Origin: Gilvibacter sp.
GTDB taxonomy: Bacteria; Bacteroidota; Bacteroidia; Flavobacteriales; Flavobacteriaceae
NCBI RefSeq assembly: GCF_013214815.1
Contig: NZ_JABSPU010000007.1
Coordinates: 1 to 64,000 of the forward strand
Direction of reading: 5' to 3'
DNA length: 64,000 bases
The notes under the pieces were generated by a model. That model was not told the origin of the DNA. It made no database searches and saw only the letters and a program-made list of their open reading frames with translations. Made by a program: the position numbers and the translations under genes. Shown piece after piece: positions 19,451 through 30,060 of this stretch. Numbering within the stretch: position 1 is the first letter of the stretch; each line of letters begins with the position of its first letter.

Positions 19451-20782
19451 CTAGCGTTTGTATTTTAAATCCTGAGCTTTTATCTCTCGAGTCCATAAAG
19501 GCTGACCGTCCTTGTCTCGAATAGTAATGGTCAACACCCGATCAGTTCTGGGACCGCTAACATTGAGCAGTCCAAAATTGTGTTGGCCTACAAAGGTTTC
19601 TTCTATGCCGTTTGTGTTCAGGACTTCTTTGCTGTTGTTTGCGCCTGCGGTAAGCGAGGAGCAAGTTAAATCGTAAAGCGGATAAACACTTTGGTTCTCT
19701 TGTTGCTTGCTGAGGATGGTATGATGCCTGTCCCCATCCAAAAAGACTACTCCTTCAATACGGGCATCGCGAATTTTCTTGATCAGATAGTGTCTTTCAT
19801 CTGCAAAAGTAGCATGGTTCTCAAACCAAGCTTCTGTGCTTAATACTTGTCCACCAATCACTATAAACTTAAATGGAGCGCGGCTCGAAGCTAAGGCATT
19901 AATAAGCCAATCGATTTGCTCTTTCCCAAGCATCTGCCGATCCTCGGTATAGTTCCTGTTTGATGTTCTGTGATAGCGGTTGTCCAACAAGAAAAACTCC
20001 AGATCTGCCCATTGAAAAGTACCGGTAATTCCACCTTCTCCTGTTACATCGTAGTTTGGGTTTGCCCAAAACAGTTTGAAAACTTCAGTGGCTGTTTCTT
20101 TCAGGGAATAGCTTCCGTCTGAATTATTGGGTCCAAAATCGTGATCGTCCCAAGTTGCATAATGGTGAGTGGAAGCCAATAAGGGTTGCATTTCTGCAAG
20201 CGAACGAGTATGGGTATAACGGTGCAGAAATCCGGTGCGAGAATTCCAATCAGCTTCTCGTAAATACGTATTGTCTCCCAACCAGATCATAAAATCTGGT
20301 TTTTGCTCGTGGATTGCGGTAAATATTTCATACTCGCTGCCGTATGGTTTCCCTGGACGATCAAATCGAGCTTCATTGACATAATTACAACTACCAATGG
20401 CAAAATTCACTTCCGGTGGGTCCGTGCGCCACTGCCATAATTCTTGACTTTGGAAAGTCATCGGGTAGTCTCGCTTTACGCGTTTGTTGTTTATGTATAA
20501 TTCATACGTATACGTGTTACCAGGAAGCACTTGGTCTGCAATTATTTGAGCGACATAAGCAGTGCTTTTTTGGGTTTCAACCTGCTCGGTTTTGAATCTG
20601 ACTTTAGGATTTCCTTGCTCGTAATATTCAAAATGAACTTCTGCTTCCTCTGTAGTTTGTGCCCAAAGCATCACCTCGCGCATGGTAGAATAGCCAACCA
20701 TTGGCCCAGATTGCAATAGATCTTGCGCTAGTGGTGCAGGAGAAAAAACAAAAAATACAGTCAGAAATAGTATGAATCGCAT
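19451..20782 (-). CDS. PhoD-like alkaline phosphatase family protein
   Basis: FAIGSCNYVNEARFDRPG...DFMIWLGDNTYLRE...YATWDDHDFGPNNSD...FLDGDRHHT. Confidence 0.92.
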   Translation of the reverse strand: MRFILFLTVFFVFSPAPLAQDLLQSGPMVGYSTMREVMLWAQTTEEAEVHFEYYEQGNPKVRFKTEQVETQKSTAYVAQIIADQVLPGNTYTYELYINNKRVKRDYPMTFQSQELWQWRTDPPEVNFAIGSCNYVNEARFDRPGKPYGSEYEIFTAIHEQKPDFMIWLGDNTYLREADWNSRTGFLHRYTHTRSLAEMQPLLASTHHYATWDDHDFGPNNSDGSYSLKETATEVFKLFWANPNYDVTGEGGITGTFQWADLEFFLLDNRYHRTSNRNYTEDRQMLGKEQIDWLINALASSRAPFKFIVIGGQVLSTEAWFENHATFADERHYLIKKIRDARIEGVVFLDGDRHHTILSKQQENQSVYPLYDLTCSSLTAGANNSKEVLNTNGIEETFVGQHNFGLLNVSGPRTDRVLTITIRDKDGQPLWTREIKAQDLKYKR

Positions 20783-20962
20783 AGCGTTGGTTGGTTTTAA
20801 TGATATCCAAAAGGAGAAACAAAGGTAGTTTATCTGTAGTATTTTGCGTTTGAAAACCTTTAAGGGCTTATTAAATTTTAGGTTGGCGTATTGGTTTATG
20901 GGGGATTGTTAAATTTTAGCGGTAACAATTAGTACCTTTAAGCAATTGAAAAACCACAGATA

Positions 20963-21802
20963 ATGAAACGATATCTTCCACTTCTGCTCTTAGCCGCTAT
21001 GATGACGGCCGTCTCCTGTAAAGAGAACAAACAGACCGACTCAGAAGCGACAACTGCTTCAGAAAATCTGCAACCTAGCATCAAAGGAGAGGCAGTGAGT
21101 TACGCCTCAGATTCTACAAACCTAAAAGGCTATATCGCCTATGATGAGAACCTAAAAGGGAAGCGCCCTGGAATTTTGATCATTCATGAGTGGTGGGGTC
21201 ACAATGACTACGTGCGAGAACGCGCAGATATGTTGGCTAAGCTTGGCTATACGGCCATTGCTGTTGATATGTACGGTGATGGTAAGCAAGCCAGTCATCC
21301 CGATGATGCTGGTAAGTTCGCCATGAGTGTGATGAGCAATCTGCCTGAGGCTAAGGCGCGATTCAATGCAGCTGTTGCCTTGCTTCAAGCTCATGAAACA
21401 GTGGATGCCGATAAACTTGCTGCCATTGGATATTGTTTTGGAGGAAGTGTAGCCTTAACCATGGCAAATTCTGGTGCTGACCTGGATGCTGTTGCGGCAT
21501 TTCATTCTGGAGTCACTTTGCCTGTAATGCCTAATGAGCAGCTCAAAGCTCGTGTTTTAGTCTGTAATGGAGGCGCCGATTCCTTTGTGAGTGAAGAATC
21601 TGTTGGAGTTTTTAAAAGTGCCATGGATTCTATAGGAGCGACTTATGAATACATCTCATATCCTGGGGTGGTGCATAGTTTTACCTCCAAAGAAGCAGAT
21701 GCCAACGGAGAGAAATTTGGTCTTCCTTTAGCTTATGACGCAGATGCAGATCAAAAATCATGGAACAGTTTACAAGAAATGCTCAACGAAGTATTTAAAT
21801 AG
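20963..21802 (+). CDS. Dienelactone hydrolase family lipoprotein
   Basis: GILIIHEWWGHNDYVRERADMLAKLGYTAIAVDMYGDG...AIGYCFGGSVAL. Confidence 0.93.
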   Translation: MKRYLPLLLLAAMMTAVSCKENKQTDSEATTASENLQPSIKGEAVSYASDSTNLKGYIAYDENLKGKRPGILIIHEWWGHNDYVRERADMLAKLGYTAIAVDMYGDGKQASHPDDAGKFAMSVMSNLPEAKARFNAAVALLQAHETVDADKLAAIGYCFGGSVALTMANSGADLDAVAAFHSGVTLPVMPNEQLKARVLVCNGGADSFVSEESVGVFKSAMDSIGATYEYISYPGVVHSFTSKEADANGEKFGLPLAYDADADQKSWNSLQEMLNEVFK

Positions 21803-21820
21803 AGTCCCAACCGAAAGTCA

Positions 21821-23515
21821 ATGAAATTGAAAATTTATGGAGTGCTTTTGATCCTTTGTATTCAAGGGGTTTTTGCACAAGACAGAATTACAGGAGAAGC
21901 CTTTGCCACACGTTCTGTGGTTTTGGGCCAAAACGGGATGGTAGCTACCAGTCATCCTTTAGCTACTCAGATTGGTTTACAAATTTTGAAAGATGGTGGG
22001 AACGCCATTGATGCCGCAATAGCTGCCAATGCGGCTTTAGGGCTTATGGAACCCACGGGCTGTGGTGTTGGGGGTGATCTATTCGCCATAGTTTGGGATC
22101 CAAAAACACAAAAGTTATACGGCTTGAATGCTAGTGGAAGATCGCCAATGGACCTTTCTCTGGAGTACTTTAAGCAGAATGATATGAGTAAAATCCCGTC
22201 TCACGGTCCTTTGCCAGTGAGCGTACCCGGAGCGGTTGATGGCTGGTTTGAACTACACAATAGATTTGGTTCTAAACCTATGACTGATATTTTGGCCCCA
22301 GCCATTAGTTATGCAGAAAAAGGTTTTCCACTTACCGAACTGATCGCTTGGTATCTGCAACGTAGCGTTCCGTTTTATGAATCAAAGGGATTCCCCAATA
22401 TTGCCGATACGTATAAAGTACAGAACGGAGGGCAATTGCCAATGGAAGGTCAGATCTATAAGAATCCGTATTTGGCGGAGACCTACAGAAAGATCGCAGC
22501 TGGTGGACGCGATGCCTTCTACAAAGGTGAGATTGCCCAAGTGATTGGTGAATTCATTCAGCAGCAGGGCGGATTTTTATCTGCTGAGGATTTGGCGGCA
22601 CACAAATCAGAATGGGTTGAACCTGTATCTGTGAATTACCGCGGTTATGATGTATGGGAGTTACCGCCAAACGGTCAAGGTATCGCCGCTTTGCAGATGT
22701 TGCAAATTTTAGAAGGCTATGATTTTTCTCAGATTGAGTTTGGGAGTGAAGAGCATTTGCATTTATTCACGGAAGCTAAAAAATTAGCCTTTGAAGACCG
22801 GGCGAAGTATTATGCCGATATGGACTTTTTTGATGTTCCAGTGGAACAGTTACTCTCTGACGCCTACGCAGAAGAGCGCCGTGCCCAAATAGGTCAAAGA
22901 GCAGGTACCTACAATGCAGGGGAGATCTCTGCGGGTGAGACCATTTATATGACTGTTGCTGACAAAGACGGAACCATGATCTCCCTTATACAAAGTAATT
23001 ATCGTGGAATGGGCTCTGGAATGGTGCCGCCCAAATTGGGCTTTATGCTCCAGGATCGTGGCGAACTTTTTAGTTTGGTTCCCGGGCAGGCCAATACCTT
23101 TGAACCTGGTAAAAGACCTTTCCATACAATTATTCCTGCTTTCATTACCAAAGATGGAAAACCTTATGTGAGTTTTGGTGTTATGGGTGGAGATTTTCAG
23201 CCTATGGGGCATACCCAAATTGTGATGAATCTTATTGATTTTGGCATGAATATTCAAGAAGCCGGAGATGCTCCACGATGGGATCACACCGGTGGTGCAA
23301 GTCCTATGGGAGCTACCACCACTAATACGGGGACCATTAGAACGGAATCTGGAATTCCGTATTCCACTATCCGTGGTCTGATGGACCGAGGACATCGAAT
23401 TGGTGCGGCCAGAGGTGTCTACGGAGGATATCAAGCTATTCTTTGGGATGATGAGAACAAGGTGTATCACGGAGCTTCTGAGAGTCGAAAGGACGGCCAA
23501 GCGGCTGGCTATTAA
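21821..23515 (+). CDS. ggt: Gamma-glutamyltransferase
   Basis: GMVATSHPLATQIGLQILKDGGNAIDAAIAANAALGLMEPTGCGVGGDLFAI...GETIYMTVADKDGTMISLIQSN. Confidence 0.94.
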   Translation: MKLKIYGVLLILCIQGVFAQDRITGEAFATRSVVLGQNGMVATSHPLATQIGLQILKDGGNAIDAAIAANAALGLMEPTGCGVGGDLFAIVWDPKTQKLYGLNASGRSPMDLSLEYFKQNDMSKIPSHGPLPVSVPGAVDGWFELHNRFGSKPMTDILAPAISYAEKGFPLTELIAWYLQRSVPFYESKGFPNIADTYKVQNGGQLPMEGQIYKNPYLAETYRKIAAGGRDAFYKGEIAQVIGEFIQQQGGFLSAEDLAAHKSEWVEPVSVNYRGYDVWELPPNGQGIAALQMLQILEGYDFSQIEFGSEEHLHLFTEAKKLAFEDRAKYYADMDFFDVPVEQLLSDAYAEERRAQIGQRAGTYNAGEISAGETIYMTVADKDGTMISLIQSNYRGMGSGMVPPKLGFMLQDRGELFSLVPGQANTFEPGKRPFHTIIPAFITKDGKPYVSFGVMGGDFQPMGHTQIVMNLIDFGMNIQEAGDAPRWDHTGGASPMGATTTNTGTIRTESGIPYSTIRGLMDRGHRIGAARGVYGGYQAILWDDENKVYHGASESRKDGQAAGY

Positions 23516-23530
23516 TTCTGCCGGATAATT

Positions 23531-24934
23531 ATGTCAAAGAATCCCCTGAGCTCCTTGAGCTTGTTTAAACGAGTGCCGCACGCAGTTACCATGCTGTTTA
23601 TCATTATCGTCCTGGTAACGATTTTGAGTTATGTGCTTCCCGCTGGAACCTATGAAAGAGAAGTGGTCAATGGGAAGAGTTTTGTGGTTCCGAATTCATA
23701 TAAAATTATTCCTTCAACACCCATTGGCTTGTTGGATATGTTTAAGGCGATTCCTTTGGGCTTTAAAGCAGCCTCAGAGATCATTTTCATCGTCCTTGCA
23801 GGTGCTATTATGTTTGGCTTTATGGAGCGGTCCAAAGCCGTAGAGAATGCGGTCGGTACTTTGGTAAAGAAATTAGGTTCTCGAAATAAAAACTTGATCA
23901 TCGTGATCATGACCTTTGTTTACGGTTTGCTGGGGATAGCCGTGGGTTATGAGAACAATATTGCAATGGTACCCATTGCCGCAGTTTTAAGCCTTGCTTT
24001 GGGCGGCGATTTAATTTTAGCTGCGGGAATATCTGTGGGTGCTATGACCATTGGTTTTGGGCTCTCACCAATTAACCCGTATACCGTAGGAACGGGTCAT
24101 AAAATTGCAGAATTGGCCATGTTCTCGGGCTGGCTCCTTCGTGGGATCTTGTGTTTGGGTGCTTTGAGCGTGATGGCCTACTACAACGTCCGATACTTTA
24201 AAAAAATAACCAAAGATCCGCAGAAGAGCCTCTCCAAAGATCTAGATGTTTCTGACATGAAATTATCACAACCGCTTTCCGCCTACAAGGTAAGTGGTCA
24301 GAATTGGATTGTAATTGCAATTTTCCTCATTGGACTGCTCGTTATTCTTTATGGAGTGTTCAACTTGAATTGGTACATCAATGAGCTCTCGGCCATATTT
24401 TTAATGGTTGCCCTTATCTGCGGATTAGTATCCCGAATGGATGCGACACAAATGAGTAATACCACCCTGAAGGCAGTAGGCGTGGCAGCTCCTGGCGCAT
24501 TTATGGTCGGGCTTGCCACCTCTATTAAAGTATTGATGGATACGGGAAATATCAGTGATACAATTTCTCATAATTTGGCAGAGCTTTTGGATGGATTGCC
24601 GCTTTATGCCTCGGCAGTGAGCATGGCCTTATCTCAATCGGTAATAAACTTTTTTATCCCTTCTGGAAGTGGGCAAGCCTTGGCTACTTTACCAGTAATG
24701 CTACCTTTAGGGGAATCCTTAGGACTCAGCAAACAGATCACAATATTGGCTTTTCAGATTGGAGATGGTCTCTCTAATCTTGTGAACCCGACCTTAGGAG
24801 GACTCATCGCCATGTTGAGTATGTGTCGTGTTCCAATTGATCGTTGGGTCCGGTTTATTTTTCCAGTTTTAATCACCTTATTATTGATGGCTTTTACAGC
24901 CCTAGTCGTGGCGGTTGCCATTAATTACGTATAA
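23531..24934 (+). CDS. YfcC/DcuC-like carboxylate/peptide transporter
   Basis: FKRVPHAVTMLFIIIVLVTILSYVLPAGTYER; GIAVGYENNIAMVPIAAVLSLALGGDLI... Confidence 0.88.
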   Translation: MSKNPLSSLSLFKRVPHAVTMLFIIIVLVTILSYVLPAGTYEREVVNGKSFVVPNSYKIIPSTPIGLLDMFKAIPLGFKAASEIIFIVLAGAIMFGFMERSKAVENAVGTLVKKLGSRNKNLIIVIMTFVYGLLGIAVGYENNIAMVPIAAVLSLALGGDLILAAGISVGAMTIGFGLSPINPYTVGTGHKIAELAMFSGWLLRGILCLGALSVMAYYNVRYFKKITKDPQKSLSKDLDVSDMKLSQPLSAYKVSGQNWIVIAIFLIGLLVILYGVFNLNWYINELSAIFLMVALICGLVSRMDATQMSNTTLKAVGVAAPGAFMVGLATSIKVLMDTGNISDTISHNLAELLDGLPLYASAVSMALSQSVINFFIPSGSGQALATLPVMLPLGESLGLSKQITILAFQIGDGLSNLVNPTLGGLIAMLSMCRVPIDRWVRFIFPVLITLLLMAFTALVVAVAINYV

Positions 24935-24936
24935 CT

Positions 24937-26103
24937 ATGAATGTTGAAGAAATTTTAGCAAAATTGGTGAGCTTTCCCGTATTAGGTGGGGAGAGTAACC
25001 TCAGTATTATTTATTGGATCAAGTCCTATATAGAATCACATGATATTGAAGCCTACCTCGTCCCCGATGAGACCGGTGAAAAGGCATCATTACACTGTAG
25101 AATTGGTCCTGCGGTGGACGGTGGAGTGATCCTCTCAGGGCATACAGATGTGGTCCCAGTAGCAGGTCAAGAGTGGCATACAGACCCTTTTGTCTTGACA
25201 GACAAAGGCGATGGAAAACTTTACGGACGTGGTTCGTGCGATATGAAAGGTTTTGTGGCGATCTGTTTGGCAATGTTGCCAAAAATGAAGTCGGCAGCAC
25301 TTAAAAAGCCCATTTACTTTGCCTTCTCCTATGATGAAGAAGTAGGCTGTTTAGCAGGACCGGAATTGGCAAAGACTTTGAGAACCTTTTATCAGGAAAC
25401 TCCAAAGTACGCTATCATTGGCGAGCCTTCTATGATGGAAACCATCGCTGGGCAAAAGGGTATTTACATATTAGAGACCTACGTATACGGATCAGAAGGA
25501 CACAGCAGCAGAATCAAACAAGAGGTGAGCGCTATTCACGAATCCATGCGACTTATTCTGTGGTTGGAACAAAAAATGGATCGTCTCATTGAGGCCAACC
25601 GAACAGATGATCGATTCCATCCGTCGCATTCCACCATACATATTGGGAAGGTGGAAGGTGGTATTGCGCCCAATGTCATTGCGAACAAAGCTCATTTTTA
25701 TTGGGATTTGAGAACCATTCCTAAAGACGACATCTTTGAAATAGTTAAAGAATTTGAAGCCTATTGCGAATCTCGTGAACAAAGCTTGCGGAGCGTTTTT
25801 CCGGACTTTAAAATTGAGACGGTTGAAAATCACCCGCCAGTACCTCATTTAGACACTCAAGCAGAGGATGATGTGGTAAGCCTTATCAACAGACTCACCG
25901 GAAATTCTAAACTCAATACGGTTTCTTACGCCGCAGAAGCCGGTCAATTTGCCAATGAAGGTTTTCAGACTGCTATATGTGGTCCTGGCTCCATTGCTCA
26001 AGCGCATAGGGCCAATGAGTTCATCAGCAAAGAACAGTTGGAATTAGGTGTACAAATGATGGAGAGGCTCATCAAAGAGTTGTCCTCAGAGTCTTTTAAG
26101 TAA
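24937..26103 (+). CDS. M20 peptidase, acetylornithine deacetylase-like
   Basis: VILSGHTDVVPVAGQEWHTDPF, GRGSCDMKGFVAICLAMLPK, SYDEEVGCLAGPEL. Confidence 0.92.
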   Translation: MNVEEILAKLVSFPVLGGESNLSIIYWIKSYIESHDIEAYLVPDETGEKASLHCRIGPAVDGGVILSGHTDVVPVAGQEWHTDPFVLTDKGDGKLYGRGSCDMKGFVAICLAMLPKMKSAALKKPIYFAFSYDEEVGCLAGPELAKTLRTFYQETPKYAIIGEPSMMETIAGQKGIYILETYVYGSEGHSSRIKQEVSAIHESMRLILWLEQKMDRLIEANRTDDRFHPSHSTIHIGKVEGGIAPNVIANKAHFYWDLRTIPKDDIFEIVKEFEAYCESREQSLRSVFPDFKIETVENHPPVPHLDTQAEDDVVSLINRLTGNSKLNTVSYAAEAGQFANEGFQTAICGPGSIAQAHRANEFISKEQLELGVQMMERLIKELSSESFK

Positions 26104-26203
26104 AAGCCTAATTGGCCGCGACTGATCTCCCAAAACTTGGCTGCAGGTTTGAAAAGGGATATTTGTTGTACATTTATTTGCAACCAATCAAAAATCACAT
26201 CTC

Positions 26204-27484
26204 ATGGGAAAATTTACCCTTGGCAGTCTGTTGTCGCTTTGTTTAATACTGGCTTTAGTTAGCTGTAAAGAAGAAACTGGACCCTCAGAAGCAGAGCAAG
26301 CAGAAGCAGCATTGATCGCCAAGGCGATGGAAATTCACAAACGAGTCCTGACCCTAGATACCCATGCAGATACACCTCTGCGACTCATGGAGCCAGGCTT
26401 TGACTTAGCAGAACGGCACGATCCAAATGAAACCGGCTCGAAAGTAGATTACCCCCGCATGATTGAAGGCGATTTGGACGCCATCTTCTTTGCGGCCTTT
26501 GTAGCACAAGATATCAGGGATGTTGATGGAAACTCACGAGCAAAAGCTTTGTGTTTGCAAATGATAGATTCCATAGTAGCATCTACAGAGCGCAATGCTG
26601 ATTTGGTTGGTCTTGCATTGAATCCAGACGATGCCTATGCCTTAGAGAAGGCTGGAAAGCGCGCCATATATATCGGAATTGAGAATGGTTATCCCATTGG
26701 GAATGATCCAGAAAACGTTTCCTTGTTTTATGAAAAAGGGGTGCGCTATATCACTTTGGTACACTCTGCCAACAATGATCTAGCAGATTCTGCCACGGAC
26801 GATCAAGGCGAGGAGCACGGGGGTTTAAGCGACATTGGTGTTGAAGTGGTCAAGCGAATGAATCGTTTGGGGATTATGGTGGATGTGTCTCACGGAAGCG
26901 ACAGCCTGTTCTACGATGCCTTAAAGTATTCCAAGGCTCCAATAATTGCCTCGCATTCCAATGCCAGAAGCGTTACCAATCACCCGAGAAACATGAGTGA
27001 TGAAATGCTGACGCTTATGGCCAAAAATGGTGGAGTAGTGCAGCTGACCATGTTGGCCGACTATTTGAGAGAAGCTCCGCCAAATCCGGCTAGAGATTCC
27101 GCTATGGCTGCCTTTAGAGCCAGTATGAAACCTATTTCAGAAATGACTGATGAAGAGCGTGAAGCCCTGCGTAAAACCTTTAATGAGATCAATGAAAAGT
27201 ATCCAGCACTTCCAGCTACAGTGAAACATGTGGTTGATCATATTGACCATATCGTAAAAATTGCAGGGATTGACCATGTAGGTATTGGTTGTGATTTTGA
27301 TGGTGGTGGCGGTATTGAAGGCGTTTTTGATGCCAGTGAAGTGATGAACATCACCATTGAACTAGTGCGTCGCGGGTATACGGAGGAGCAGATTGCGAAG
27401 ATCTGGGGTGGAAACTTGATCCGTGTGTTCAAGGAAGTTCAAGCCAAGGCTCAAGAAATCCAAGCTGCAGAGACTAATTCGTAA
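26204..27484 (+). CDS. Membrane dipeptidase (M19) lipoprotein
   Basis: LTLDTHADTPLRLM, HSANNDLADSATD, MVDVSHGSD, IASHSNARSVTNHPRNMSDE, HVGIGCDFDGGGG. Confidence 0.94.
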   Translation: MGKFTLGSLLSLCLILALVSCKEETGPSEAEQAEAALIAKAMEIHKRVLTLDTHADTPLRLMEPGFDLAERHDPNETGSKVDYPRMIEGDLDAIFFAAFVAQDIRDVDGNSRAKALCLQMIDSIVASTERNADLVGLALNPDDAYALEKAGKRAIYIGIENGYPIGNDPENVSLFYEKGVRYITLVHSANNDLADSATDDQGEEHGGLSDIGVEVVKRMNRLGIMVDVSHGSDSLFYDALKYSKAPIIASHSNARSVTNHPRNMSDEMLTLMAKNGGVVQLTMLADYLREAPPNPARDSAMAAFRASMKPISEMTDEEREALRKTFNEINEKYPALPATVKHVVDHIDHIVKIAGIDHVGIGCDFDGGGGIEGVFDASEVMNITIELVRRGYTEEQIAKIWGGNLIRVFKEVQAKAQEIQAAETNS

Positions 27485-27494
27485 TTTTTGTGTT

Positions 27495-28004
27495 GTGTTT
27501 AGACCGTTATTGGTTGTAATAGGGTTCTTATTTACAACATCGCTCGTAGCGCATCCCTTGCGCTTATCACTATGTGAGATAGAGTATACCCAGTCTAAAG
27601 ACTTACTCACGGTGAATCTGAAGCTCTTTCTAACTGACGTAAATGAAGCAATAACCTTTGATCCTTACAGCAAAGAATTGGCCTTTTGCCAGTCTAATGA
27701 AGCTTCCAATGCGGAGCAGTTACTGATGGAATACTTGAATAAATTCTTCTATGTCAAGGTCAACGGGAAACGGGTCGACCTTAAAATTAAAAGCAAACGC
27801 CTCAGTGGAGAAGGTGATAATACCGCGCTTTGGGTTTATTTTGAACAATCGCAATCGGAGCGAATTCAAGATTTGGAAATAAAGAATGCTGTATTCACTG
27901 ATTTGTTTTTCGACCAAAACAATATCGTTTACATTCATGCAAATGGCGACTCAAAAAGTATTATGCTCAATAAAAAAACCAAAACCCATCAAATAGACTT
28001 CTAG
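27495..28004 (+). CDS. DUF6702-like small secreted protein
   Basis: Frame 27423-28004; upstream ORF overlap suggests GTG start at 27495 with signal peptide VFRPLLVVIGFLFTTSLVAHPLRLSLCEIEY. Confidence 0.7.
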   Translation: MFRPLLVVIGFLFTTSLVAHPLRLSLCEIEYTQSKDLLTVNLKLFLTDVNEAITFDPYSKELAFCQSNEASNAEQLLMEYLNKFFYVKVNGKRVDLKIKSKRLSGEGDNTALWVYFEQSQSERIQDLEIKNAVFTDLFFDQNNIVYIHANGDSKSIMLNKKTKTHQIDF

Positions 28005-28005
28005 T

Positions 28006-28590
28006 ATGCATCCCTTTGAGTTCTATTTAAAACTTGGATTTGAACACATTTCTAATTTAGCTGGATACGATCATATCCTCTTTTTAGTAGTGCTTTGTGC
28101 GGTCTATAAAATTCATCAATGGAAGCGGGTTTTAATCTTAGTTACTGCCTTTACCATTGGCCATAGTGTTACGTTGGCGCTGGTTTCTTTTGATGTGATC
28201 ACTATTCCGTCAAGCATTATAAAATTTCTGATCCCAACAACTATTTTATTAACTGCATTACACAACGTAATTGGCCCAGATCAGTCCACAGAAACTCGAA
28301 AAATGGGTCGGAATTACGCTATGGCCTTGTTTTTTGGATTCATTCACGGGATGGATTTCTCCAATTATTTTAGAGCGCTACTTTTAGACAATTCAGAAGT
28401 TGTAGTGCCTCTTTTGGCTTTTAATGTTGGTATTGAGCTGGGGCAGATCTTGGTGGTTCTGATCATTGTGGCGATTGCTTATGTGTTCTTGAATCTTATA
28501 AATGTGAAGCACAGAGAATGGAATGTTTTCATTTCAGGGGCAGCTGCTGGAATGGCTTTAATTTCAATGTTTGAGAATAAATTTTGGTAG
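28006..28590 (+). CDS. HupE/UreJ-like membrane protein
   Basis: GFEHISNLAGYDHILFLVVLCAVY...TAFTIGHSVTLAL...FGFIHGMDFSNYF. Confidence 0.88.
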   Translation: MHPFEFYLKLGFEHISNLAGYDHILFLVVLCAVYKIHQWKRVLILVTAFTIGHSVTLALVSFDVITIPSSIIKFLIPTTILLTALHNVIGPDQSTETRKMGRNYAMALFFGFIHGMDFSNYFRALLLDNSEVVVPLLAFNVGIELGQILVVLIIVAIAYVFLNLINVKHREWNVFISGAAAGMALISMFENKFW

Positions 28591-28725
28591 TCGTTTCGCT
28601 GATTTTTAAGGGATTAAGAGGATGTGATCCGCCTAGATTTTAAAGAAATAGCGCCCCGCATTTTGCCCATCCGATCAAAATCACGTCAGAAATCAATAAA
28701 TTTGCAACTCAAAACAAAGCAACCT

Positions 28726-29547
28726 ATGAAAAATCGCAACTCAATTCTCGTATTAGCACTAATAGCCTTATTCGCTTTTACAACCAGCTGCAAGCAAAAT
28801 GCAGAAGAAAATAAAGATGCCGAAACTGAGGCAAAAACAGAAGATCTGACAGAGACGCCGGCTAAGATATCTATTGCTAAGTTGGAAGGTTCTCCTGCTT
28901 ACGCCGATGCAGCCTTAATGTTAGAAGATCCAGCAGGGGCAGAAATTAGCAGTGGTGGTGCTATAGATTTTACTTTCAAGATTGAAAACTACGAGTTGGG
29001 TGCTCAGACCGATAGCCCAAATGCGGAAAAACTAGCCAATTCCGGTAAGGGGCAACACATACATTTTATTTTGAACAATCAGCCTTATTCGGCGCATTAC
29101 GAACCGGCGTTCAATAAGGAAATTCCAGATGGAGTGCACCATTTAGTTGCCTTTTTGAGTCGTTCTTATCACGAATCAGTTAAGAATGAAAATTCTGTTG
29201 TGGTTAGAAAATTAATGGTTGGAGAAAACCCAACAGACTCTCTAGGTTTAGACATGGAGGCGCCAACGCTAATTTACAGCCGCCCAAAGGGAACCTATGC
29301 TGGAGCTGACGCCAAGAGCATTTTACTTGACTTTTTTGTTTTGAATACTACGCTTACAGCCGACGGTAATAAAGTAAAGGCGACGATCAACGGTGAAGAA
29401 TTTATGATTACTGAATGGGCTCCACATGTAATTAGTGGATTGCCAATGGGAGAGGTAAGCATTCAACTGGAGTTGGTTGATGCAAACGGAGATGTAATTC
29501 CAGGACCTTTCAATTCAGTAACTCGAACTGTTACCTTGACTGAATAA
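28726..29547 (+). CDS. Hypothetical lipoprotein
   Basis: Start reassigned to MKNRNSILVLALIALFAFTTSCKQN (lipobox). Confidence 0.75.
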   Translation: MKNRNSILVLALIALFAFTTSCKQNAEENKDAETEAKTEDLTETPAKISIAKLEGSPAYADAALMLEDPAGAEISSGGAIDFTFKIENYELGAQTDSPNAEKLANSGKGQHIHFILNNQPYSAHYEPAFNKEIPDGVHHLVAFLSRSYHESVKNENSVVVRKLMVGENPTDSLGLDMEAPTLIYSRPKGTYAGADAKSILLDFFVLNTTLTADGNKVKATINGEEFMITEWAPHVISGLPMGEVSIQLELVDANGDVIPGPFNSVTRTVTLTE

Positions 29548-29582
29548 GAAAGATTGCGAAACTCAATATTAAAAGATACCGT

Positions 29583-29996
29583 ATGCTGAATGCATTCAAC
29601 ATAAGCGTTAGATCTGATCTCTTTGGGTCTGCTGCTAGTGCCCTCTGCTTGGCACATTGTTTGGCAACCCCATTTTTGTTTGCTGCTCACACCGGACACG
29701 TGCACGGTCATGAGGCAAGCCCGTTTTGGTGGGGTACATTGGATTTGGTATTTATAGCCATTTCGTGGTTGGCGGTTTATTGGTCGGCTAAGCATACCTC
29801 TAAAAAGTGGATGCGAGTAGGTCTATGGATCAGTTGGGTACTTTTAGCTTTCGTGATCTTAAATGAAAAATTTGAGTTGCTTCACATTCCTGAGGCGGCA
29901 ATTTATATACCTTCTCTTGCCTTAGTCGGATTACACTTGTACAATCGTAAATATTGCCAATGTCAAGACGAAGCTTGTTGCGCGACAGACAGCTAG
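29583..29996 (+). CDS. MerC domain membrane protein
   Basis: LFGSAASALCLAHCLATPFLF; C-terminal YCQCQDEACC. Confidence 0.85.
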   Translation: MLNAFNISVRSDLFGSAASALCLAHCLATPFLFAAHTGHVHGHEASPFWWGTLDLVFIAISWLAVYWSAKHTSKKWMRVGLWISWVLLAFVILNEKFELLHIPEAAIYIPSLALVGLHLYNRKYCQCQDEACCATDS

Positions 29997-30020
29997 ACTT
30001 TTTGTGAAAATTAACAGAAT

Positions 30021-30036
30021 TTTAGACTGGCTTAAA
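30021..30036 (+). promoter_or_regulatory. Degenerate Fur-like box TTTAGACTGGCTTAAA
   Basis: Centre 22 nt upstream of tactttta (30047-30054). Confidence 0.4.
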
Positions 30037-30060
30037 CAATAATGCTTACTTTTACAAGTA

